The translations under genes were made by a program, and so were the position numbers. The notes under the pieces were generated by a model. That model saw only the letters and a program-made list of their open reading frames with translations. It was not told the origin of the DNA and searched no databases. 44,726 nucleotides of DNA. Source: Desulfobacula sp964636495. GTDB taxonomy: Bacteria; Desulfobacterota; Desulfobacteria; Desulfobacterales; Desulfobacteraceae. Where the stretch lies: positions 1 through 44,726 of the forward strand of contig CAZWSL010000026.1 of the NCBI GenBank assembly GCA_964636495.1. Direction: 5' to 3'. This document shows, in pieces, positions 26,998-34,841 of the stretch. Numbering within the stretch: position 1 is the stretch's first letter; the number at the start of each line of letters is the position of its first letter.

Positions 26998-27504
26998 TCA
27001 AATTTTCAGTCTGTTTTGATGCTCCATCATTCTGGCAAAACCGGTAACAGCATGTTCAACTACATAATAATGGTTTTCAATAAATAAAGATCTTGCAAAT
27101 GGTGAACACATCCTCATCCATAATTTGGTGGGAGAAACATTCCAGATAAAATTAATAATCGTGTTCTCGTCAGACTGCTGGAAGTGACAACTCCCTCCCC
27201 CGCTGAGATCACCCGTCACATTAAAGGACAAAAACGAATACGGTACAATATCTTTTATGATGGCATCAAAGCAGACACTATAGGGAAGTGTTCCTTTCCA
27301 GACAGATCGGATGTGGTTTCCCTTTTTGAGATAATCAACCTGTCCCACAGGTTCAATTTTTTCCAGGGCATCACACCAGGCAGGCCACTTTTCATAGTTT
27401 AACAGCTCATTCCAGGACTGCTTCAGAGGCGATTCAATATTCCAGCAGTTATTAAAAGTGTAGGAATTAGTTTTATCAATATATTCGTTAAATAAACTTA
27501 TCAT
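26998..27504 (-). CDS. SRPBCC-family (START-like) protein
   Basis: The 168-residue protein starts MISLFNEYID at an ATGA overlap with the end of the exporter gene; the open frame extends upstream but inside that gene. Features of the SRPBCC fold are the N-terminal strand SYTFNNCWNIESP, WNELLNYEKWPAWCDALEKIEPV, and the long C-terminal helix from about 130. Members bind hydrophobic ligands such as lipids or polyketides. Its coupling to an MMPL exporter suggests that it carries or senses the same lipid-like substrate. Confidence 0.7.
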   Translation of the reverse strand: MISLFNEYIDKTNSYTFNNCWNIESPLKQSWNELLNYEKWPAWCDALEKIEPVGQVDYLKKGNHIRSVWKGTLPYSVCFDAIIKDIVPYSFLSFNVTGDLSGGGSCHFQQSDENTIINFIWNVSPTKLWMRMCSPFARSLFIENHYYVVEHAVTGFARMMEHQNRLKI

Positions 27505-29813
27505 GATAATGTTTTTCTTAATTTTTGTGATAATAAAGTATTTAGAGGTTTGAATTGCAGGACAACTGCCGGCATACATACAAGATCTCCAGCAAGTGCA
27601 ATAATTGATGCGGAAGATATCAAAACCCCCAGGGAAAATACATGGCTGAAAGGTGAAAAACACAAACCCAAAGCCGAGAAAAAAAGGACTGCTGTTGTGG
27701 AAACAAGTGCCCGGGCATTTTTATGGTATGCGTTTTTTAAACAGTCATGGATATTGCGATCATTTTTATGAACACTTATTTCCCTTTTTAATTGCGTCAG
27801 GTAGTGTATGGAATCATCAACTGACAGACCAAAAGAGATGACAGCTGCAAATATGGTTAACGGGTCAAGGGGAATATGAAACCAGCCCATTATCCCGAAT
27901 ATAGTAATAAGAGGAAACAGATTGGGTATCAGACTCAGGAATCCGAGGAGAATGGATCTTAGCTGAATCATCATCAGCAGGGTAATAACAAAAAGGGCTA
28001 ATATGAGAGTTTTCAACTGTGAATAAACCAGATCCGAGGTCTGGGATCGCAGCAAAATGAGCTGTCCGGATAAAAAAACGTTGATTTTTTTTGAAAAGAT
28101 CTGTTCTGCCTCTTTCTCTACCTGCCTGAGGATGGTCTCAATCTGATCAGATGTCCGGTTTTGAATGTGTACAATGATTCTGATTCTTTTTGAAACCGGA
28201 TCGTAATAGGATCGCAGCATATCATTCTCACTGCTTTGAGCCTGAATATGATCAAAGGCCTTTTCCGGTCTGATTCCTCCAATTGGAAACTTAAGAGCCA
28301 TCTTGAAAATAAGGTTTGTCAAGGATTCTATATCTTTGATCCCTGGAATGGTTCTGATGGTTTTTTCATATTGGATGAGGTCATACCAGAATCTTCTTGT
28401 TTTAAAACTGTCATCCGAAGATTGCAGAATGACTGAAAAAGAGCTGCCTGTGGATATGTGTTGTTCAATATACTCAAGATCTTCTGCCTCCCGGGTGTTT
28501 TTAATGGTGGAAAAGGTTAAATGCTTTACTGTTTGAATTTCAGGAATGCCCAGGGCCATAATAAGTATGAAAGCAACTCCTATCCACACTGATTCAGCCG
28601 GTTTATTAAACCCTGTGATTAAATAGTTCTCAATAAACTGTTTTAGAAAATCCTCATTTATTTTAAAAAAATTTCGGGTGTTTGACTTTAAAATCTTAGG
28701 CAGAAAAAAGGCCGTTATCACCAGGGTCAAAAAAAATGCCAGCATCACTCCAATGGAAATAATGATTCCAGCCTGCCGGACCATTGATACCGGACTAATC
28801 GTCAGGCTTAAAAAACCTATAGACGTAGTAAGGGCACACATGAAACAGGGGCGCAGCACCGTTTGAAATGTTTTAACCAGGATTCTTTTCCCTGATTCCA
28901 TTGTGAATAATTGCAAACAGGCTGATACAATATGAAAAACCGTTGTTGTTGAAACAACAAGAATGAATCCAAAACTCAGGCCAGTGGCGAGATTCAGATC
29001 AATACCCCAGATTCCCATGATCCCCAGAATCCATATCAGGGAAATTAAACTTGCCAGAATGACCATCACAGCGGTCCACGGAGTTTTGAAAAGATAAAAA
29101 GCGATCAGAACACCGAACAATAATCCCATGGATCCAAAAACAAGGGCACTTTTCAGATTGTAGCGTTCAAATGCAGCACGAAGGACCGGGATACCTGCGG
29201 CATAGCAGTGAGAATCTTCAGGAAAATGTTTAATCAGGATTTTCTTCATGATGTTAAGCTGCTTTTCCAGTTGAAACCCGTTCAAATTTTCATTGTTGAT
29301 TTTAACGATGACAGCAATGGTTTTCATATCATTGGAAACCAGGCGGCCAAATCCTGGAATGATCTGACGTGCTTTAATAAAATATTTATCCTCCCAGAAA
29401 TTAGAATCGCTGATAATTCTGATAACATCAGAAGTTGCAATGGTTCCAAGGTCAATCACCTTTAAAACTGACTCCATGGCTGAAAGTTCCTGATGGGTTC
29501 TCATCAACCGTTTTTTAAATTCAGGATCAGAGATATTCAAGGTGTTTTTAATGCATAACATGACATAATCATCTGTTCCAAAGGATTCAACAAATGCCAG
29601 ATAGCCTGCATGATCTTCTGGGTTGTCAATCTTGAAAGAAACACCTGATGCATCAATGTTTACCCGGGATGCAGGTATAATCAATAAGAGGGAGAGTATG
29701 ACCGTGCACCCCATAAGCAGTATCCGGTTTTTAACTATATATTCTGAAATGTACCCTGCCGGGATATGAAATACGTTTGAGAGATTCAGAAAATATCGAT
29801 AACTTTTCATCAT
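27501..29813 (-). CDS. MMPL/RND-family (HAE3-like) exporter
   Basis: The 770-residue protein has the duplicated RND layout: a first helix (about 31-50), a periplasmic domain (about 55-215), five clustered helices (220-400), a helix near 415, a second periplasmic domain (about 435-600) and a second block of helices (605-760). Conserved pieces include GLSFGFILVVSTTT and, in the second half, FGLSVDDSIHYLTQLKRE with the Asp pair of the proton relay. The HAE3/MMPL group moves hopanoids, lipids or hydrophobic compounds. It forms a two-gene unit with the SRPBCC gene; no membrane-fusion protein or outer channel is adjacent. Confidence 0.83.
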   Translation of the reverse strand: MMKSYRYFLNLSNVFHIPAGYISEYIVKNRILLMGCTVILSLLLIIPASRVNIDASGVSFKIDNPEDHAGYLAFVESFGTDDYVMLCIKNTLNISDPEFKKRLMRTHQELSAMESVLKVIDLGTIATSDVIRIISDSNFWEDKYFIKARQIIPGFGRLVSNDMKTIAVIVKINNENLNGFQLEKQLNIMKKILIKHFPEDSHCYAAGIPVLRAAFERYNLKSALVFGSMGLLFGVLIAFYLFKTPWTAVMVILASLISLIWILGIMGIWGIDLNLATGLSFGFILVVSTTTVFHIVSACLQLFTMESGKRILVKTFQTVLRPCFMCALTTSIGFLSLTISPVSMVRQAGIIISIGVMLAFFLTLVITAFFLPKILKSNTRNFFKINEDFLKQFIENYLITGFNKPAESVWIGVAFILIMALGIPEIQTVKHLTFSTIKNTREAEDLEYIEQHISTGSSFSVILQSSDDSFKTRRFWYDLIQYEKTIRTIPGIKDIESLTNLIFKMALKFPIGGIRPEKAFDHIQAQSSENDMLRSYYDPVSKRIRIIVHIQNRTSDQIETILRQVEKEAEQIFSKKINVFLSGQLILLRSQTSDLVYSQLKTLILALFVITLLMMIQLRSILLGFLSLIPNLFPLITIFGIMGWFHIPLDPLTIFAAVISFGLSVDDSIHYLTQLKREISVHKNDRNIHDCLKNAYHKNARALVSTTAVLFFSALGLCFSPFSHVFSLGVLISSASIIALAGDLVCMPAVVLQFKPLNTLLSQKLRKTLS

Positions 29814-30175
29814 TGGGTTTACACTTATCTATTTGTACCTGTCAACGCGTTTATCTGATGTAGCAGATCGACATAAAACCCTCAAAGAATGCCGTCTCCT
29901 TTTTTAATACCTCATTATAAGCTAAATGTCTCCTTAATATATAGGGAGTTAGAAAAAAAGAACAAATCTATTCCAGATTGACAGTTATTTGGTCGGAAAC
30001 AATGCTGTTTAAAGAGGCTGAAATGACATATTTAAAGTCATATTTGCCTCTTTTATTCTTTCCGGTCATGCTGTAATGTAGTCAGCAGGATAACATTATG
30101 CTGATCCTGAAGAATTAAATAATGTCTCATCAATCAGTCCGGGACAGAAAAAACATGAGTATTAAGGAATAAATT
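29814..30175. other. Divergent intergenic region with one strong hairpin
   Basis: A hairpin at about 30011-30053 pairs AAAGAGGC with GCCTCTTT and, inside, ATGAC with GTCAT. Its plus-strand side runs into TTTTATTCTTT, so it would act as a terminator for plus-strand RNA upstream of the Fe-S gene. No gene is visible. Promoters for both flanking genes are expected here but I cannot place them confidently. Confidence 0.45.
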
Positions 30176-31243
30176 ATGAAAAAAAATATCTATCGACAGA
30201 TACAGGAACAATTGGATCAATATTCCATGGGGTTTCCAGCCACTGAATCGGGAATTGAGCTCAAGATACTCAAATATCTTTTTTCACAGGAAGATGCGGT
30301 AATGTTTGCTGCACTGACTCCGATGCTGGAGACGGCTCAGGCAGTTTCTGCCCGTTTGGATCGACCTGAGACTGAAGTCGCTGCCCGATTGGACGACATG
30401 GCGGAAAAAGGCTTGTTGTTCAGACTGAAAAAAGAGGATGGGCTTCGCTATGGTGCCATCCCCTTTGTACACGGGTTGTTCGAGTTTCAGGTCAAGGGTC
30501 TCAAATCCGATTTTGCAAAAATGACAAAAGCGTATTTTGAAGAAGCGTTCGACAGAGCCATGCAGGCAGGTGCAGATTATTTTTTAAGGACCATCCCTGT
30601 GCAGGAATCCATCAAAGTGACCCACAATGTGACAAGTTATGACGATGCTGTGGAAATTTTACGGAGCAAACCGTTTATCGTGGTCACAGACTGCATTTGT
30701 CGTAAAACAGCTGAATTGACAGATGGTGATTGCGGCAAACCCCGTGAAGCCTGCTTTATGTTCGGGTCCATGGGACAATATTATCTGGATCGGGGTATGG
30801 GGAAAAAAATTACGCTGGAACAAGCCTTTGACATCCTCACGAAATGCCGTGAAGCAGGCCTTGTAACACAGCCGGCCACATCCCAGAATCCGGCCGGTAT
30901 GTGCAATTGCTGCGGCGACTGCTGCGGTGTGCTCAGAGCACTGAACAAACATCCCAGACCGGTTGAAATGGTATTTTCAAACCATTTTGCCATGATCGAA
31001 ACCGATGAGTGCACCGGCTGTGAAACATGCCTGGACAGGTGCCAGATGAATGCACTCAGCATGGATGATGACGGCCTGGCTGCTGTAGATGAAGAGCGGT
31101 GCATCGGGTGCGGTCTCTGTGTGACCACCTGCCCCACCGAGGCTCTCAAACTTCTTCCAAAATCAGAAACCAAGTTTCGCACCCCGCCGGCAACCATGAC
31201 AGAGCAGATGATCCTGATGGCCCGGAAAAGGGGTGTGATATAA
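30176..31243 (+). CDS. HTH-like/4Fe-4S ferredoxin-domain protein
   Basis: The 355-residue protein has an N-terminal helical, winged-helix-like part (about 20-100), a middle region with CICRKTAELTDGDCG and CFMFG, the unusual Cys-rich CNCCGDCCGVL (about 243-253), and two ferredoxin motifs at the C-terminus, CTGCETCLDRCQMNAL and CIGCGLCVTTCPTEAL, each for one [4Fe-4S] cluster. I recognise it as a type of Fe-S protein seen repeatedly in sulfate reducers, without an established function. It was probably adjacent to the Fe-S gene at 32865 before the IS element inserted. Confidence 0.75.
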   Translation: MKKNIYRQIQEQLDQYSMGFPATESGIELKILKYLFSQEDAVMFAALTPMLETAQAVSARLDRPETEVAARLDDMAEKGLLFRLKKEDGLRYGAIPFVHGLFEFQVKGLKSDFAKMTKAYFEEAFDRAMQAGADYFLRTIPVQESIKVTHNVTSYDDAVEILRSKPFIVVTDCICRKTAELTDGDCGKPREACFMFGSMGQYYLDRGMGKKITLEQAFDILTKCREAGLVTQPATSQNPAGMCNCCGDCCGVLRALNKHPRPVEMVFSNHFAMIETDECTGCETCLDRCQMNALSMDDDGLAAVDEERCIGCGLCVTTCPTEALKLLPKSETKFRTPPATMTEQMILMARKRGVI

Positions 31244-31259
31244 GGCAGGGAATTATCTA

Positions 31260-31590
31260 AAACCTCGTATAAAGGTTTAAAATATGGCTTGAAAATGGCG
31301 TTAGCCATTTTCAACACCTTTTTATTCCAGGCAGTCGCTCTGTCTGGGGGCTGCAACCGCAGCGGTTGCAGCATTTCGAGATATTTGCCTTTCAAAGCTA
31401 TTTGAGCCATAATAGATGAAAGGCTGCCGGGGTTCGGCTTTGAAACCCTGAGGCCATGTCCTCTTGCAAAGACTGCCGATGCCGGTTTATTACACTTACC
31501 GCTTGATGTGCGCATCTGCACTGATTTAGCTGCGAGGCTGTGTTCTATCGGTGTCACCCCCAATTGTGCAGTTTTATTTAATTCAAAAGG
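31260..31590 (+). ncRNA. Candidate IS110 bridge RNA region
   Basis: IS110-group elements encode a bridge RNA in the non-coding stretch before the transposase. This stretch shows several hairpins in a row: GAAAATGGC/GCCATTTTC with a GTTA loop (about 31292-31313), CCAGGCAG/CTGTCTGG (about 31327-31347), and the very strong GCTGCAACCGC/GCGGTTGCAGC (about 31350-31374). A more open region follows up to the transposase. Exact ends and guide loops cannot be set without comparing insertion sites. Confidence 0.5.
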
Positions 31591-31602
31591 AGTATTATAA
31601 AA

Positions 31603-32796
31603 ATGTGGACATTGGGGATTGATATTGCAAAACGCAGGCATGTTGCGACATTGTTGGATGATATTGGAAAACAAGTATTTAAAAATTTTTCTTTTACAAA
31701 CACTATGGATGGAGTAAATCTGCTTTTTAAAAAGCTCAAAGAAACAGATAATTCCAAAACGAACCTTCTTATTGGTATGGAGGCTACTGGACATTACTGG
31801 ATGACACTTTATCATTACCTTGCTAATGCCGGGTTTCAGGTTAGATTGATTAATCCGCTGATGACTGCTGCAAGACGTAATGTGGGCATAAGGGGAACCA
31901 AAACCGATTTTGTGGATGCTCTGCTGATCGCCAATATATTGCAGGAAGCAGATCTGAAGTTTTCTGCAGTCCCTGATGATGAGGTACGTCAGCTGCGTAA
32001 TTGGACTCGATTGCGCTATGAGTGCGGCCAGACTTTTATTGCTGAGAAACAAAGGTTGATCGGCTTGCTGGATATTGTTTTTCCAGAATATACAAATCAC
32101 TTTTCTGATATCTTTGGAGTTGCAAGCAGACAGTTGCTTGAAAAATATCCTACAGCAGATGATATTAAAAAAATTGATATTAGGAAGCTGACCCGGATCC
32201 TCAAAGAAGCGAGCAAGGGCCGTATGGGACGAGAGCATGCTCAACGACTTAAAAAAGCGGCCAAAAACTCCTTTTCGTTGTCTTCTTCCAATTTGTCCTT
32301 TGCACTTGAAATCCGATTTCTTGTTCAACGAATGAATGTTCTTTTGGAACAAATTGAAGAACTGGAAAAACAGATTAAAAAACACATGAAAAAGAGTCAA
32401 AAACTGCTGCAGACCATACCTGGTATCGGGCCTGTCTGGGCGCCTACTATCCTGGCGGAAATATTGCCAGTTTTTCATCCTGAAAAAAAGAACGGGGCCA
32501 GAAAGTTGGTCGCAGCTGCAGGGCTTGATGTTCGTCTCAACGATAGTGGAGAAAAAAAAGGTAAAGGCAAAATGTCTAAACGAGGGAGTCGTTACCTGCG
32601 CACAGCTGCTATTCAGGCTGCCGAGGTTGCAGCTTTGGTAGCAAAAGATCCTATGTTTGGATCTATTTATGAAAAACAGAAGGCAAAGGGGAAGAAACAT
32701 ATGGTAGCTATTAGCCATGTTGCCAATAAAATGCTTCATGTAGTTTTTTCGGTTCTTAAAAACCAGAAACCATATGAGATTCGTTTTAATCATTGA
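31603..32796 (+). CDS. IS110-family transposase (DEDD recombinase)
   Basis: The 397-residue protein has an N-terminal RuvC-like DEDD domain: GIDIAKRRH (first Asp), GMEATGHYW (Glu), NPLMTAARR, and TKTDFVDALLIA (Asp pair). A coiled coil (about 245-265) links to the C-terminal Transposase_20 domain with IPGIGPVWAPTILAE and GKMSKRGSRYLRTAA, which contains the conserved Ser. The frame is complete, so the element may be active. AAAGGAG precedes the ATG. Confidence 0.93.
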   Translation: MWTLGIDIAKRRHVATLLDDIGKQVFKNFSFTNTMDGVNLLFKKLKETDNSKTNLLIGMEATGHYWMTLYHYLANAGFQVRLINPLMTAARRNVGIRGTKTDFVDALLIANILQEADLKFSAVPDDEVRQLRNWTRLRYECGQTFIAEKQRLIGLLDIVFPEYTNHFSDIFGVASRQLLEKYPTADDIKKIDIRKLTRILKEASKGRMGREHAQRLKKAAKNSFSLSSSNLSFALEIRFLVQRMNVLLEQIEELEKQIKKHMKKSQKLLQTIPGIGPVWAPTILAEILPVFHPEKKNGARKLVAAAGLDVRLNDSGEKKGKGKMSKRGSRYLRTAAIQAAEVAALVAKDPMFGSIYEKQKAKGKKHMVAISHVANKMLHVVFSVLKNQKPYEIRFNH

Positions 32797-32864
32797 TATT
32801 TGGGCTCTGTCCAATTGGGGGTTGACTTTTTACCGCTTGTCTTTGCTTTTAAAAACAGGGAGTT

Positions 32865-33992
32865 ATGATGATTTCAAAAGAGGACATTATTCAGAAGGCC
32901 AGGGAACTGGATTTTGAGGATACCGGATTTACTAATGCGGAACCGTTTGAAACCCACCGGGAATTTCTGACCCGCCGGCAGGATGAATATGGCTGGGCCG
33001 AGACTGTGGGGCTGGATCTGATGAAAGGAACCGACCCCAGGGCAATCATGGCTGATGCACAAACGGTTATTGTCCTGATGGAAGTCTATTTCCGACAAGC
33101 CTACCCCAAACATATGGAAGGGCATTTCGGGCGCTGCTATCTGGATGATGACCGGGTGACCAGAGACGGACTGGCTCAGCGTATCAAGGCATTCAGGAGT
33201 TATCTGCGCGATAACGGCATAGATTCAAAGGTACCGTTTAATCTGCCCCACCGGATGGCGGCAGCGCGTGCGGGAATGGGTACTTTCGGGAAAAACTGCC
33301 TCTTTTATTCCAATAAGGTTGCCCGGCAGGGATCGTGGGTATTGCCCATTGCCGTGGTGGTGAATCATCATTTTGATTCAGGCGGACCCACCGTTGAAAT
33401 AGGCTGCCCTGGCTGGTGTCGAAACGCCTGTATAGCTGCCTGCCCGACCCGGGCCTTAAAAGGCAGCGCCGCAATTGATCCGCGAAAATGCATCTCCTAT
33501 CTGACCTATTTTGGAGGCGGCTTGACGCCCAGAGAACTGAGGGAACCGATGGGAACTTATATTTACGGGTGTGACCGGTGCCAGAATGTCTGCCCCCGAA
33601 ACAGCGGATGGCTGGCAGCTGATCTTGCGGTCAATGAAAAAGTTGCAGAAAAAGCAGAGGCGTTTAATCTCTCCGCACTTCTTCATATGGATATACCCTA
33701 TTTTGAAGCAAAAATCCGGCCCCACATGTTTTATATGTCGTCTGATGATTTGTGGCGGTGGAAGATGAATGTATCCCGTGCCATGGGCAATACCCGGGAT
33801 CCGATGTATACCAGTGATCTGGTTCGCGCTTTTGGCGAGAACAGCGATGAGCGGGTGAAATCAATGTGTGCCTGGGCACTGGGTCGGATCGGAGGGAAAA
33901 CCGCCAGAAAAGCTTTAGTGGATTTTCTGACAAAAAGTGAGGGATCTGTGCTTGGAGAGGTAAAAGAAGCTCTGCAACATATCTTTTTGTGA
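32865..33992 (+). CDS. QueG-like cobalamin/4Fe-4S protein with C-terminal HEAT repeats
   Basis: The 375-residue protein resembles epoxyqueuosine reductase: N-terminal region with MAAARAGMGTFGKNCLFY, two cluster motifs (CPGWCRNACIAACPTRAL; CISY...GCDRCQNVCPRN) and a HEAT-like tail (SMCAWALGRIGGKTARKAL). QueG enzymes bind a base-off cobalamin and two [4Fe-4S] clusters, which would link it to the uptake operon in this window. Differences in the catalytic surroundings mean it may be a paralogue acting on another substrate. A tandem ATG ATG follows GGGAG; the second (32868) has the better spacing. Confidence 0.72.
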   Translation: MMISKEDIIQKARELDFEDTGFTNAEPFETHREFLTRRQDEYGWAETVGLDLMKGTDPRAIMADAQTVIVLMEVYFRQAYPKHMEGHFGRCYLDDDRVTRDGLAQRIKAFRSYLRDNGIDSKVPFNLPHRMAAARAGMGTFGKNCLFYSNKVARQGSWVLPIAVVVNHHFDSGGPTVEIGCPGWCRNACIAACPTRALKGSAAIDPRKCISYLTYFGGGLTPRELREPMGTYIYGCDRCQNVCPRNSGWLAADLAVNEKVAEKAEAFNLSALLHMDIPYFEAKIRPHMFYMSSDDLWRWKMNVSRAMGNTRDPMYTSDLVRAFGENSDERVKSMCAWALGRIGGKTARKALVDFLTKSEGSVLGEVKEALQHIFL

Positions 33993-34052
33993 TTTATCCA
34001 GTATATGCATAACAAAAAAATGCAAACTAATTACTCTATTACAAGGATGACA

Positions 34053-34592
34053 ATGACCATCTACACATTTAAAAACAAAACACCTCAAATTCATGAATCT
34101 GTTTTCATCGCCCCCACAGCCCAGATTATCGGCAATGTTAATATTGGTAAACAATCCTCGATCTGGTTTCATACTGTTATTCGTGGGGATTTTGATCATA
34201 TCAGTATCGGAGAAAAAACAAATATTCAGGATCTATGCATATGTCACACTGATGAAAATATCCCTATTACAATCGGCAACAGTGTTACCATTGGCCATGG
34301 CAGTATGATTCACGGATGCACGGTTGAAGATGAGTGTCTGATTGGAATGGGAACAATTATTATGAACAAGGCCGTTATTAAAAAAGGATCTGTAATTGCT
34401 GCAGGAACTGTTGTACTGGAAAAAACAGTTATTCCGCCTTATTCCTTAGTGACAGGTTCTCCTGGCACAATAAAAAAAATATATAAAGATCCGTTAGAGA
34501 TGAAAAGAAAAATTAAAACCGGATCTGAAATCTACCAGGAAAATGCCCGGGATTTTGGTTCAAATAAAATATTTTATAAAAAAACAGATTAA
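34053..34592 (+). CDS. Gamma-carbonic-anhydrase-like hexapeptide-repeat protein
   Basis: The 179-residue protein is a left-handed beta-helix of hexapeptide repeats (AQIIGNVNIGKQSSI, DHISIGEKTNIQDLC, ITIGNSVTIGHGSMIHGC) followed by a C-terminal helix. The three metal-binding His of gamma-class carbonic anhydrases are present (in CHTD, IGHG and MIHGC), as are the Arg-Gly-Asp and Gln-Asp positions. It may hydrate CO2 or be a related metal-binding paralogue (YrdA/PaaY type). I choose ATG 34053, with AAGGA five bases upstream; the open frame starts 16 codons earlier. Confidence 0.82.
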   Translation: MTIYTFKNKTPQIHESVFIAPTAQIIGNVNIGKQSSIWFHTVIRGDFDHISIGEKTNIQDLCICHTDENIPITIGNSVTIGHGSMIHGCTVEDECLIGMGTIIMNKAVIKKGSVIAAGTVVLEKTVIPPYSLVTGSPGTIKKIYKDPLEMKRKIKTGSEIYQENARDFGSNKIFYKKTD

Positions 34593-34841
34593 CCGGTAAA
34601 GACAAAACTATGCTTATGCATTTTAACATAAGGTGTCACCTGTTACATAATCGTTCTAATGAGATTTTCTCTGCCAAAATAATCCCTTGACCCATCTGAA
34701 TGCAATTTATTATACTTATTTGGATAAAAGAATACTTTTGTTGAATATACCCTGTAGTTTTATCTGACTGAACTTATTTCTCCTGTCCTCTTCCATTGAA
34801 CTGATTTAATGAACCTGCAACAAAAATGAGTGAGCCTAAAT

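Larger units (their letters stand above)
31244..32860 (+). mobile_element. IS110-family insertion element (approximate limits)
   Basis: The transposase gene, with about 360 non-coding bases before it and under 70 after, sits between two Fe-S genes of the same orientation. IS110 elements have no long terminal inverted repeats and often no target duplication, so the ends cannot be fixed by eye. A 10-base inverted repeat (CCCCCAATTG about 31557-31566; CAATTGGGGG about 32812-32821) closely flanks the coding region; sub-terminal repeats are known in the IS1111 subgroup, though its centre is self-complementary and could be chance. Confidence 0.7.

Noticed and set aside
30781..32814. A 677-codon open frame on the minus strand across the Fe-S gene, intergenic DNA and the IS110 transposase
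   Set aside because: It runs antisense to two well-supported plus-strand genes, has shadow-like composition (rich in Ser, Phe, His, Cys), and crosses the IS boundary, so it is a chance frame.
31556..32822. The 10-base inverted repeat as exact ends of the IS element
   Set aside because: It would leave no room for a bridge RNA, and the CAATTG centre is self-complementary, so I mention it but do not use it as the boundary.
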